DNA from: Plasmopara viticola
Lineage: Eukaryota > Oomycota > Peronosporomycetes > Peronosporales > Peronosporaceae
Assembly: GCA_001695595.3 (NCBI GenBank)
Contig: MBPM02000004.1
Coordinates: forward strand, 124,001-188,000
Length of the DNA stretch: 64,000 nt
Reading direction: 5' to 3'
The notes beneath the pieces were generated by a model. That model saw nothing but the letters and a program-made list of their open reading frames with translations. It was not told where the DNA came from and ran no database searches. The translations under genes were made by a program, and so were the position numbers. Every line of letters begins with the position of its first letter. Position 1 is the stretch's first letter. Shown here one piece after another: positions 9,564 through 20,681 of this stretch.

Positions 9564-12179
9564 CTAGCTTGCAGACTTGAAGTGCGAGTTCTTCTCTGAG
9601 CGTAAATTTATGGACGCCGTGAGAAGCTCACACAGGTCTTTCATGCTCATTTGTGATAATCCGCGCTTGACGAAATGCTCATCGCACTGGACTGGATTGT
9701 CATCGACCTTTACGTTGCATGGGATCGATAACACGTAGCGAGCCAATCGTGCTAGAAATGGATATTTCATACGAATGGTTTGCCACCACTCTAGAGGGTT
9801 GGCACGTAGCGCGATTCGCCCTTCTACTTGAAAGGACGACACTTCGACTTGCAACAATGTGTTGGACTTGATGGGCTCCAATGACGATGTTGTCGAGCTC
9901 AACAGCATTTCTTCCTGCGCACACGACGCCAAATTCGCTTGGAGATCGTCCCACAAGTCTGTTTCTTTGCTCTTCCCCCTTTCATTCAACTGCTCATTGA
10001 TGTCATCGAAAGCGATTCCATTTTCTCTCGAATCCATTCCGTTTTCCTTGTCCTTGACGTCCGCAATATTTGCTGCCTCCATTTTGACAATTCTCCAAAG
10101 TTCTTGTGGTGTTAATGAACCTTTGACAATGAAGGACCGTGTTCGAGGGTCCAGTATAGTTGCGGACCACAGTAGATGAAAAGTGCGCCGCAGTTCCACG
10201 CCCCAACTAGCTTCTGGAGTCGAGAAGAAGTATCCGAAAGTCTCTGACAAGTTCACAAAGGCTAAATTTCGCAACGCCTCAATATCTTCAGGTAAATCTT
10301 CATGCACAGCATGACTTTTCCTTGCAAGAACACTGTTTGATGCCAGGTTGTTCGGTCCGCGATTCTTTAAGTGCACGCCGCGTAGTCTCTCAATCAAAAT
10401 ATATGCGGAAGGCACAATTAATGAAGATACGACGTGCTGCTCACCATCCAGCTTCATTGTCGCCTCCACAAAAGGCTTAAGAATTACCGCAAGATGCTTT
10501 ACTCGGGGCCACTCATACCGAGACAAGCAGCACAGCTGAACCAGCTTGGAAAAGTCAGAATTACTACTTTTGTGGAGCAGGAAATACTGCTTCAATACAG
10601 GCATCATGTCTTGGACCAGCGCGAGATTGGAGGAAACATCTTGTAGCGAAATCACCATGACACGAAGTCGGTCAATAAACAGACGTTCGAAAGCATTTCC
10701 GTCCATACTGCACAGCTTATAGGCGAGTCTTTGTAGTACCATTCGTGACGTTGGGGACGCCTTAAAGTGTGCAAGTAGGTGCATCACCTTGTTGATTATA
10801 TCGCGATACATGTGTCCCGTCAGACTTTGTGGCAGTTCTTTGAAAATACTCGAGGCAATCTCCACCACTGGATTGCCACCATTTGCATCAATCGACGAAC
10901 TTGTGGCCAATGGGCCAGAGTTGCTCTCAATGTATTCCCCCTTGTCCAGTCGCTGGCATTGGAAAGCAACCGACCCAAAGATACTTGCAGCCGTCGAAAT
11001 CTTGCTGCCTAAACAGTACCTCTCGGATGTACGCGTCCCGTCAATGGTAGCAATCATGATCATTTGCAACACTTTGGGAAGACTTGCCAGCCAATGCAAC
11101 TTGTGATCACTGCAAATCGCTTGATAGTTGCTTTCTAGTGGCTCCACGGTAAAGATTCGCGGCATGCATTGGCAGAAGGCAACGCTGTCTATTGCCTTGA
11201 TCAACTCGCCATCCCCTTCGGGCGTCGTCGCAATCCTACTTGCATCTCCGGTCCGACAATTGCCAATCGACAGAACGCGTAAACATCTTCGAACCAGATG
11301 AAAGTCTTGGTCCAGTCCAACCGCATACAGAGCGGAGACGACAAGATTTGTTGACGATTGCCATTTTGACAGCACCAGGTGGGAAAAGTCGATCGTTTTC
11401 AGCTGCATCATCGTTCGTACTTTAACTTCTGCTGCCAGTTTCTTTGCGTACGCCCCAATAATCTCTTTCGTGAATATTGTAGAGTCCTCTACAACATCCC
11501 CACCACCCTTTGAACACTCCAATATAAGATTTCGGAATGCAGGACTCGAGCACAATTCAAATGGTAACAATTCATAAAGACACAAATAGCCCATTGCCTC
11601 CTGTACCTTTTCAATAAAATCCTGACTTGTGGACTTGGAAGGACGAGCTGTAGCTGCAAGCATCGGCCGACTGCCAACATGAAAAGGATTGTCTAAGAGA
11701 TCATACGCGACTTCAAGTCCTGTTTTCGGCTTTTTGACTAGCGGCTCCACATCAGTCAGTACTCGTTCAATGCAGTTAGTAATCAGTGGCGGTTGCTCTA
11801 CACCCACGTTGTCTTTCAGATTAGGAGGTGCTGGCTTTTTCTTTCGCCCCCGCTTCTTTGCGCCCGACATTTGGTGAACATGAAGGCTTCTCTTTTCACT
11901 ACTGTGTTTCTCGTACACATCGGGGTGATTTTCTTTTAAATGTCGCCACAAATTCGACGTCACGCTCTTGCTGAACCTCACGCACGTCTTGCGCTCCATT
12001 TTTCCCTGCTGGCGGCACAATTTGCACTTGGCAATCGCAGATTCTTCTCGTTTTTTGGTACAAAAAGTCGCTTCAATTTCGTACCAGCGATAGACGGCCG
12101 ACGCATTGTTAACGTTGGATTTGACGCCCGTGGCGGACGTGGAAGGGCTGGTTGAAGCACTAGATGATGTTGTTGCCAT
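9564..12179 (-). CDS. BED zinc-finger protein derived from a hAT transposase (probably domesticated)
   Basis: A single uninterrupted frame of 871 residues from the ATG at 12179. Residues about 30-92 form a BED finger (aromatic YRWYEIE start, C-K-L-C, then H-L-K-E-N-H). Near residues 793-820, NPLEWWQTIRMKYPFLARLA and YVLSIP match the hAT C-terminal dimerisation region, and ATILDPRTRSF is typical of the hAT core. The segment normally reading SERVFS.AG after that is replaced by unrelated sequence. The frame is intact over 2.6 kb, has no obvious terminal inverted repeats beside it, and sits between ordinary genes with 33 bp to the next stop. Together this suggests an exapted gene acting as a DNA-binding protein rather than a mobile copy. 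A slightly earlier GTG codon is in frame but is not a likely start. Confidence 0.75.
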   Translation of the reverse strand: MATTSSSASTSPSTSATGVKSNVNNASAVYRWYEIEATFCTKKREESAIAKCKLCRQQGKMERKTCVRFSKSVTSNLWRHLKENHPDVYEKHSSEKRSLHVHQMSGAKKRGRKKKPAPPNLKDNVGVEQPPLITNCIERVLTDVEPLVKKPKTGLEVAYDLLDNPFHVGSRPMLAATARPSKSTSQDFIEKVQEAMGYLCLYELLPFELCSSPAFRNLILECSKGGGDVVEDSTIFTKEIIGAYAKKLAAEVKVRTMMQLKTIDFSHLVLSKWQSSTNLVVSALYAVGLDQDFHLVRRCLRVLSIGNCRTGDASRIATTPEGDGELIKAIDSVAFCQCMPRIFTVEPLESNYQAICSDHKLHWLASLPKVLQMIMIATIDGTRTSERYCLGSKISTAASIFGSVAFQCQRLDKGEYIESNSGPLATSSSIDANGGNPVVEIASSIFKELPQSLTGHMYRDIINKVMHLLAHFKASPTSRMVLQRLAYKLCSMDGNAFERLFIDRLRVMVISLQDVSSNLALVQDMMPVLKQYFLLHKSSNSDFSKLVQLCCLSRYEWPRVKHLAVILKPFVEATMKLDGEQHVVSSLIVPSAYILIERLRGVHLKNRGPNNLASNSVLARKSHAVHEDLPEDIEALRNLAFVNLSETFGYFFSTPEASWGVELRRTFHLLWSATILDPRTRSFIVKGSLTPQELWRIVKMEAANIADVKDKENGMDSRENGIAFDDINEQLNERGKSKETDLWDDLQANLASCAQEEMLLSSTTSSLEPIKSNTLLQVEVSSFQVEGRIALRANPLEWWQTIRMKYPFLARLARYVLSIPCNVKVDDNPVQCDEHFVKRGLSQMSMKDLCELLTASINLRSEKNSHFKSAS

Positions 12180-15100
12180 GCTTGAATTCGGACGATTCAC
12201 TGGTGAATTTTCTTTTGATTTGATGTTTTGAGCTAGTGTACAATAAAGCTACATTTGCCAAATGCTGAAACCCGAACCCCGCGCTGATTTATTTTCCTAC
12301 CTTTGATTCTTGATAGGCGACCAAATATTGCAATTAAAGTAAGGGAATTAGATCTTTCCTTTTTGCGAGAGCCAACATTTAGCACAAAAAGTGGCGTATA
12401 AAAACGCATATTTGAATTGCATTTATAAAGATTTATTCTTCTGCGGCTTCTAAAAGAAAAGTCCATAGTTGCATAATGCACAATATGTGTCTATTATATC
12501 CGAATGAGGAAGTTGAAAATACTCTTACAACGATTAGCACGCCAGCGGGAGTAATTAGTGATGCATCAAAAATTATCAAGCGACCTAGTGGTTTTACCAA
12601 TCTAGTCACATATTTATTCTGAACGTTATGAGCTTTTGCCTGGACAAATTTTGATAATACCTTCGTCCACAGTTGCTCTGCAGAAGATCAGAAGGCTCAT
12701 TTGGGCAATTTTTTGAGGTCATAAATGTCATAATAAATCGAAGAGGTTTATTTAAAATAGAGATGGCTTCAAGGTTTAGCTACTTTGTAAACAGCTATGG
12801 ACCTTAAGCGGACCTCAATATAGCAAAAGCAATCTCAGTTTATCCACTCCAAGCTTAAAAGAGTTGATTACACCTACCCAGCTATATTTACAAGTACACT
12901 GCGGGCGATGCGGGTCTCGCAAACCTTTTGTTCGATTCATAGTCGTGAAGTGGTGATGCTAATTGGACTTACTTAGCTCAAAACAAAGAAGTACTTGTCA
13001 TCTTGTCCGCAATGGTAAAGTTACGATGGCTTTAACCATTATTAGACCAGGCTGACGCTAACTATATTCCCATTGACGAAAACAATACAACAAATGAACG
13101 TCATTCGTCGCGTAAAATACTTTCGTGTCGAATACCTCAATTAGAGAAGTTTGACTATCGATTCATGTGACAAAACGCTCAGATAAAAGTGTGTTCCCAC
13201 TTTTTAGCTTCGATGCTTAAGCGAAGGATTGTAATACTTGAGCATTCGCGATCTTGGAATAATAGTTTAGATACCTATTTGATGAGAGCCTGAAATTTTA
13301 CCGACTTTAAATGCACATAGAGCGCCATTGCCGGGGCCCCCCGAGCCTGTGCTTCCCAAGCCAAAGGTTGCCAAAGCTTGTGCTACAGTAGAGAAGTTGC
13401 AGTGCTGCCTGTGCCAAAGCTGTGCTACTGCTGCCTCGTAGTGCTAAATTTCGATCAGTGCAAAGTGTGTGTGATTCAAAGTGCAAACGATCAGTGCAAA
13501 AGCCAAAGCCCTAAAACTAGCAATTACACAAGCACAATAGGAGGTTTACGACGATTTATAGATCAATTTATAGATCTTAGACATTTGGGATTTGATACAA
13601 AGCTTAAAGCTGCTACGTAAGGTCTTGCCTTACTTTTTAAATACCGATTGGATGCATGCCGTAGCAACCAAACAACTTTCAGTGAAGTCAATCTTATATA
13701 CGATTTGTTTACGCGACGGCACACTACACTGGCAGTACTGAAGTGAATGCTCTATTTCAGGTTATTGCAGGCGAAAGTGTGAAGGAATCAAGCCCAATTT
13801 GCCGCAATTATTCAGCCAGCCCTTTGCTCGCAAATTGACGAAGAGTTGTGCAAATTAATTTTTGTTTTACTAAGCTCATCGAAGCTAGATTTAGTTAATA
13901 GCTGAAGTGTCAAAGTGTATTATCAGATGATTAACACTTCACATGTATAAACGTATCAGCGAAGATAATCCAAAAGGGATAAGCTAGCTGTATTTTCCAA
14001 TGATAAGTGAAATCCAACTGATGCTCTGACACGCGAGATCGGCGGTAGAAAAAATCATGCGCGACTAAAGTTTGGGATCTGATCACTGCCTGCAGAGAGA
14101 TGATTGCTCAATTGGCAGCAAAACCGCCACTTTAAGCTAATATAACGACGATAAAGTGTACGCTGGCAAAACATTTCGAGACAAAGCCTCATCACACCAT
14201 AATTTGTCTGAAAAAAGTATTCTCATAGCAAGATACAAGCATGAGCAGCTGTTGTGTTCACTCTCACAAATTTTATGCAAGGATATGAAAGCACTGCTAC
14301 AACATTGTCAGTGCTGATGCCAAAATATTCAGTTTTTCGCCATCAGAGCCAAGACATACGGCAAGGGTTCTTTTCATCTAAGTCGTGTCTGTCATTAAGC
14401 AAGCTAAGCAGGCTACAGATGTCGACAGCATCAATGTGATTTGAATTACGCAAAAGCAATGGCAATTTTGTAAAACCTTATGGCAACAAGCTTAAATAGC
14501 ACATTATTCATGTTAAGCTGAGCTATCTGGGGTGCTGTGTAGGTTGCAAGTTGTATTGGTGACGTGGTGTTATTGCAAATGCAAAAGCGAAAGACGAAAG
14601 ACAGAGCTTTGAGGCTGTACTTCCTTGGCAACGATTACAAGCTTCTGCTACCCTTTTTCTATGATGAAGGAGCCTCATCAAAGTATAGCAACTTTGCTTG
14701 CGCGCTTGGCCCATCCTTTTTTGACAATACTAGGCGAAGTTGTGTTCAGTTATTCACCTTGCCTCAACTTCTTGAACATTTACAGCCTTTCTTGGTCAAA
14801 TATGTTCAGTGGGGCCACGCAAATCGAGAAAGAAAAGTTTGAAGAGTATACACTGACTACAATTAATTCATGCATAAAGACTGTTGGTACAAATTTTTTG
14901 ATAGAGAAAATACAGACATAATCCTTCTATAGCTGATTGTTGACACGCAACAAATCCAAACTTTTCAATCTTTTCGTGATAACTTCTTGTCATCGTAGTG
15001 GCACTTTTCCTTGCTTCGCAGTATAAGTTCACTTAGATGTTACTATGCAAGCAAAATCATGCAGTTCAAGTTCGTGTGTTACGAGACCATCCAATGGAAT

Positions 15101-17009
15101 AGGAAAGCTCAATGCTGCAACGCTTCACCCGTCGTATCTTAAGACTTCCCTTGTATTTTGCATCTTACAATGTACGCAGATAACTGCGATGGGTCGAAAC
15201 ATAAGTAAACTTATTGCGTGAATAACTGCTGGCATTGTCTTGCATGTCCGATCTGGAGGTGGAAAATCTCAAATTAGTCATCAAGGGCCACACTGAGAGT
15301 GCTATAAACTGTGATTTTGATCAATTAGAAAACATCTATCTCGTTCAAGTGTCTGGAAGAAGACCGAAAGAAAAAATGGGGCATTTTTGATATCTGCTTT
15401 GTGTGCATTGGGCTAAAACTCAATTTTTGAAGAACATCAAGATATGGTGAAGGACGGCCATATATTCTTCACTGTAATCCAAAAAAATCAGATAAATGAG
15501 ATGTACATGATTACTGACAGTGTGGTTGCTTGTGAACGGGACCTAGCTCTGACGCCGTGGTTCGGATCTCGCGTCAGAGGTACGACAGATTTGTTATGGA
15601 TACAGCGCTGGCATCACGATAAATTTCGCACGTTTGTCGAAACTGCAAAATCTAATTTAATTTTTTAACCATTTTCGACAAAGCACCTTGCTATATTCCC
15701 GGTGAGTCAATGATCCACCGTACGTAGTTAACGGTGCAGCTAGCAATTCGTTGTAAAATAAATTTAAAAGATCAGCCAAAAGGATGAAGATACACACTCG
15801 TGGAATAACTGCCTACCTACGATCAGTATCGACAGCAATTTATAAGATGCTGGTCTTTAATTGCTTAGGATAGTCTCTATGGCCCGAAACATAGACCTTG
15901 AAAACAATAAGAAGGTAACTCCTCTATATCCAATCTTCAAAACGATCCCTGGTCTTTGTTGTGGTCAAGAAAATAACAAAGCTTACGGTGACTAATCACT
16001 TGACATTTTTTATGGGCAGAATTAAACGTTGGTTATGCTTTACCCTTACATGTAAGTTCGATCCTTAAATATTTTTACCTATTTTTCAATCTGTTCATGG
16101 ATTGAGACATTGGTTGCACTGAGCTTGTTGAGTAGGGTAAAGGGCAATCTCACACCTTGAGGATTTTACGAGATCATATATAAGTAGCCACAGAAAGCTA
16201 GAGTGCTTGCGCCGTCTCGTATTGTATATCGCTCGATCTGCGACATCGCCCTAAAGTACGCTGATGTGCTTTCGAGCAAGTTATCTGCCGAGACACTTTC
16301 ACGTCTTGCGAAATTGAGACTAGTCGTCGGCTTTCACCACGAGCTTTCCGGTCCAATGAGTTTCTCATCCGAAAATTGTATTTGTTCATCACTTGTCCTG
16401 TTTGGTATCTGACATCCCCGCGCCGGGCTTGGCGCACACGGTGCACCTACCCGCGCAAGGTTTGTTGTTCAAAAGCCACACAGACCTCGCTTTCGCTCAA
16501 GTTGTGATTGCCGCGGACAGTACATTAGCAGGCTTCCGGCGGACACGTATGTCGATGAAACATTTTTTTCCTAGTTGATCGCTTATGTGACCTTGTATCA
16601 CATATCATCGTCTACTTGTTACGCCCTAGCAAGTTTCAAAGTGATGATATAGGTCCTTAGTGCAAACTTTCGCTACCTTCAAGTCTACTGGATAATTACC
16701 GCTGCATTTTCGCTAAGTTATGCAGAGATGCATTAGCCATTTTTCATTTTTCACGAAAAGCCTACCTTGTTAGCGATTAGCATATACAGCTCAACTTTCG
16801 AACACATCGGTGGCGTAATCACCGAAGAGTCAACTATTCCCAAAATCAGAGGGATGACCATAATTCCGCTTAGTGATATTATACTGGGATCTTCCAAATA
16901 TACCGCAGCCGGTTGGTGAGGAATTTCTTTGACAGTATTCCAACGCAATATAACAGTTGTTGCACCTTATCTCTAGCTCATTTTGTAAGACTCCTTACTG
17001 CACCGAAGT
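12180..17009. other. Gene-poor AT-rich intergenic region
   Basis: Nearly 5 kb without a supported gene. Open frames are all under 100 codons and overlap each other at random. One plus-strand frame at 15444-15668 has weak resemblance to the copia pre-integrase region but is not convincing. A perfect 9 bp inverted repeat lies at 15547-15579. The rest shows nothing I can name. Confidence 0.5.
15547..15579. repeat. Perfect 9 bp hairpin with 15 nt loop
   Basis: CTCTGACGC at 15547-15555 pairs exactly with GCGTCAGAG at 15571-15579. The loop contains GGTTCGGATCTC, which looks like a tRNA T-loop/B-box core (GGTTCGA-type), but no acceptor or anticodon arm can be drawn around it. It may be a relic of a tRNA-derived element. 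Confidence 0.4.
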
Positions 17010-18640
17010 GTTTGCCTTTGACATGATGTCTGCCATCAAGTCGATCATTGAGCAGAACTCTAACATCACTTATCCGTCTTTAACCTTTTGGTGCAAAACG
17101 TGGTAGCGAAAGTCGATGTGCTTATTGCGCGTGTGGAGCTTTGGGCTCTTGGCCAACGTATGAAGCCTTAGCCATCTTCGTAGATCGCAATTGCTTCATT
17201 GCTTGCCATCTCACCGAGCTCGCACGAACACCATGAGCTACACTGCCTCTTGCGTTGCCTCTGATCAAAGAATGTAATTTGTTACCGCTGGAGAGATCGC
17301 CACCGTCTGCTGCTCCTTCCGTCTTTAGCAAATATTTACCGTTTATTCTAAAAAGTAGTTGTCACTTGTACTCCTGTGCTGACGGTGGTCTTCGTCTATT
17401 TAGCTATCCGGTTGTACTATGTAAATGTCGTTGTCACACAGTTTGGTCCAGCTTAAGAGCGTATTTGGCAACCATACTAAGCATTTTTCACATGAACGTA
17501 ATCTTAACTATTATCATAAAGAGTTTGTCGTAGTCATTGGATACTTCTACAAGACTCCCTTGGCCACTAGGCGCACCTCCAGCAGCTCAATCTCTGGAAT
17601 CTTTTTACATCTGCATCCGATTGTCTTTTGACCCTTCGCTGATATCGTTGCTAATATTAACGGAATCGACAATTTCCCCACGATGGATCTTGACTACCAC
17701 AGTCGACGTGACAATTTCGAGGAGGCTTTAGCTTTGACATGGCGTCCCTTGTTTCATGCCTCGATCTGGCCACATTGGTCTTTCAGGGTTCATCAGTGTC
17801 GTACAAGGCCTGAACGACGAGGACCAATCGTAGAATTTATGCCGCTCAAATGATAAAACATCTGTATAGCGACACCTCCGGGATATGCGACACTCTCATG
17901 GATCCTCCCTTATTCATACCTTAATATGATAGTATTGTGATCAAGATGTCGCTGCTGCCGATAGCCTAACCCACACTGTCGTCTGTTTGCCAAACACTCA
18001 ACAAGATCGTGTTGTCCTTCATGAGCTGATGACATTTCGCTATATGCTGTATCGTCACTCGCTTCTAGCTGACGTCACTATGGCCAAATCGCCATCGCCA
18101 TTACTATTACTGAGGCAATCGTCGAAAATTTTCTCTCGCACGGCGCTCACTTGATGCGACCGCTGTCTGTCGAAATTGTCATAAATGCACAAGGAACACT
18201 CCGTGATGGAATGCCGGAGTTTGTCGCAATAGTTGGACAATTAGATCTTCTTTTTGAATGCCCTATGCGCTTGATGTTGGTTGCCATGATGTGCTTAATC
18301 TTGTCCGTACGCGGCTCTTTTAGTGCGCCACCTTGTATCTGGCGCCTCATGTTCTCATGCAGCAACCAATATGTGACAAGCTGTCACATCGACATGTCAA
18401 AACACGATTACAAAGCCGTAATTAGCTGCTGGGACAACACCCTAAAAAATCTCAAAATAGTATATATCCTCAATTACTGGAGTATCTAACACTTCAAACT
18501 GCTTCGCCAGAGTCTTGACCTTTTTGATGTGCTTTAGCATATCACAACCTTCGCTGATCATTGTTATAGATATATACAGACAAGGGAAGAGCTGATTAGC
18601 TGGATCCTCTTCTCGTACTCTCTTGTGAGATTCGACCATC
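17010..18640 (-). pseudogene. Degenerate Ty1/copia retrotransposon (gag to RNase H), internally deleted
   Basis: Reading the minus strand from high to low coordinates gives copia domains in the right order with many stops and shifts. A gag piece near 18450-18570 reads GCDMLKHIKKVKTLAKQFEV. An integrase-like piece lies near 18060-18240. A reverse-transcriptase start near 17540-17590 reads VRLVAKGVL. The RNase H end near 17020-17140 reads TRNKHIDFRYHVLHQKVKDG followed by ADIMSKA-like text. Only about 1.6 kb separates gag from RNase H, far less than in an intact element, so large internal parts are gone. No LTR pair could be recognised by eye. The element is dead. Confidence 0.75.
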
Positions 18641-19206
18641 CGTCGTGCGCACCACTTGCCGGCTGGACCAGTGGCAGTGGCGATTGTCCTCAGCGAGAAA
18701 CCGATGATTGTCAGCGTTTTTAGCGACCTCTCACGAAAGAGCTTTCATCAGTCGCGGTCTGGTTGTGCCTTATGTTCACGTTACCCCTTGCCACTTTTCA
18801 CGGCTTGCTCTTATAAAGCATTATCTGATCCTTGCTCGTGTAAAAGCGGTCATGAACGATGTGGCATCCATGGTTAAGGGGTACTTGGATTTTAGGCACA
18901 GTCTACAGGGCTTGGACTTTTAATTAAAAAAGACTTGTTCTTAGGCTCAATGCTTCGCTTTTGCTACTTTTTACGATCGAGCCCGACTTGCTCGATAGAA
19001 GTGCTGATATCAAGGCAAGCGACAAAGGCGAGGTATGACAGTGCACCGACCGCCTCAAGATAAGACATTCAACGCGTGGTAGCTAGCTCAACTGCTTGAG
19101 GTTTATCATCAGAGGCATCGAGACAAATTTTCGACACCGTTGGGGTGCGCTGCTATCATCAATGAATGCACAAAAAAAATGAAAAAAAAATGAAAAAAAG
19201 ATATAT
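18641..19206. other. Intergenic, 5' flank of the dead copia element and of the WD40 gene
   Basis: This stretch probably includes the decayed 5' part of the copia element. Short A-rich runs at about 19168-19200 and an ATATATATG just before the next gene are the only notable features. Confidence 0.4.
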
Positions 19207-20508
19207 ATGTGTACAAATTATAGAGTGGGATTTTTCAATCGAAGACCCTCTTCAGAAGCAATTTGGAAAACCGGTATCGGCTCTGATAGGATGCCTGATA
19301 CGCTAGAGTCGTCTTCCAATGCCTCGACCGCCCATGTCTTGCAATTACCGCCCTTTGTTCACGATCCTACCATGCATCCCAAGCTCCATTTCACCGCGTC
19401 CAAGGAGTTTTCCTTGACGGCTATGACGTGCAGCAATAATTTCACAAAAGGCGTCAAGGTCTCACCCGACGGGCTTTGCTTGCTCACGAACAGTGACGAC
19501 CACGTCTTACGTCTTTTTGAAGTAAGCAACGAGACTGACGGCACGAGTTTACTGCAGTATCAAGAAGGAAATGCAGTGTATGATTACGAATGGTACCCGT
19601 TCATGTCGTCGACAGACCCTACCTCGTGTGTATTTGTGAGTACAAGTCGAGACCAACCCGTACATCTGTGGGACGCCTACACGGGCGAACTTCGCGCTTC
19701 TTATCGCGCTTTTGACCATATGGACGAGCTGACTAGTGCCCATAGTCTAGCCTTCAATTCCACGGGCACTAGACTTTTTGCTGGCTTCGATCGAACGATT
19801 CGATTCTTTGATCTCTCGCAGCCCAGTCGGGAGTTTAAAACGAGGCCACTGAGTGCGACTCGACGCTCGCGTAAAGGTCAACGAGGACTGATTAGTACGC
19901 TGCATTTTAACCCGGATCATTCGAAAATATATGCTGCAGGATCGTACGCAGGCACGACGTGTGTGTACACGGAAGACGAAGGAGAAGAGCTGCTTACACT
20001 GCGTGACCATGATGGTCGCGGCATCACCCAAGTGCGATTTTCTCCATGTGGCAGGTTTCTATTCACAGCAGCGCGACGCGATGCACGTATCCAATGTTGG
20101 GACATCCGTGCCTCAAACGAGATTCTTCAGACATTCACTCGTGTGGCTGATACGAACTTGCGCGTAGAGTTTGACTTGCATTGTGGCGGCAAGTATCTTG
20201 CGACGGGTAGCCAAAATGGCCGCGTGATGTTGTATGATGTGACGACTGGTGCGTTGCTGGATGAGAGTATTCGCTTGCCGGATTGTGCCAATGGAGTGTC
20301 ATTCTTTCCCGACTCGACAAGAGCTATGCTTGCAGTTTCCAGTGGCCAAAGGCATTACGACTTGCCCCACGATATGCAGGATGACGATGAGATGATGAAT
20401 GTGGATCGAAAAGTGGCAGCAAATGTCGTGCAAGTGTATGCTTTCCAAAAGCCCCGAGGTCACGATGATAATGATACCACAGTTGCTCCCAAACAAGCCT
20501 CTCAGTAA
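19207..20508 (+). CDS. WRAP53: WRAP53/TCAB1-like WD40 protein
   Basis: A single exon of 433 residues built of WD40 repeats. Diagnostic text of the telomerase Cajal body protein family is clear: GVKVSPDGLCLLTNSDDHVL, YDYEWYPFMSS, STSRDQPVHLWDAYTGELRA, DHMDELTSAHSLAFN, GFDRTIRFFDLSQPSRE and GLISTLHFNP. In animals TCAB1 binds the CAB box of scaRNAs and telomerase RNA and brings them to Cajal bodies. The function in oomycetes is inferred from homology. Two in-frame ATGs compete: 19207 adds 28 poorly conserved residues, while 19291 (MPDTLESS) is equally plausible. The gene ends 173 bp from the stop of the convergent RBMX2-like gene. Confidence 0.88.
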   Translation: MCTNYRVGFFNRRPSSEAIWKTGIGSDRMPDTLESSSNASTAHVLQLPPFVHDPTMHPKLHFTASKEFSLTAMTCSNNFTKGVKVSPDGLCLLTNSDDHVLRLFEVSNETDGTSLLQYQEGNAVYDYEWYPFMSSTDPTSCVFVSTSRDQPVHLWDAYTGELRASYRAFDHMDELTSAHSLAFNSTGTRLFAGFDRTIRFFDLSQPSREFKTRPLSATRRSRKGQRGLISTLHFNPDHSKIYAAGSYAGTTCVYTEDEGEELLTLRDHDGRGITQVRFSPCGRFLFTAARRDARIQCWDIRASNEILQTFTRVADTNLRVEFDLHCGGKYLATGSQNGRVMLYDVTTGALLDESIRLPDCANGVSFFPDSTRAMLAVSSGQRHYDLPHDMQDDDEMMNVDRKVAANVVQVYAFQKPRGHDDNDTTVAPKQASQ

Positions 20509-20681
20509 AACAATCCATTGGATGCAGAAAGCTCATCTTGCTAAAGTTTGGGAAGAGATGATTAGATTTGCAGTCAATTATACTCGCATCACCAGAATTT
20601 TCAATGTGCTACGCAAAAAGAGAGTTTAGTAAATGTGAAATTTGAGCCCGTGAAATACATGCGGATGCTGCCTTTGTCTCG

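Noticed and set aside
12180..12200. GTG start seven codons upstream of the BED/hAT gene ATG
   Set aside because: Non-ATG starts are unlikely in a nuclear gene, and the next codon choice is an ATG in good position.
15540..15590. Possible tRNA gene suggested by GGTTCGGATC
   Set aside because: No acceptor stem, D-arm or anticodon arm can be formed around it.
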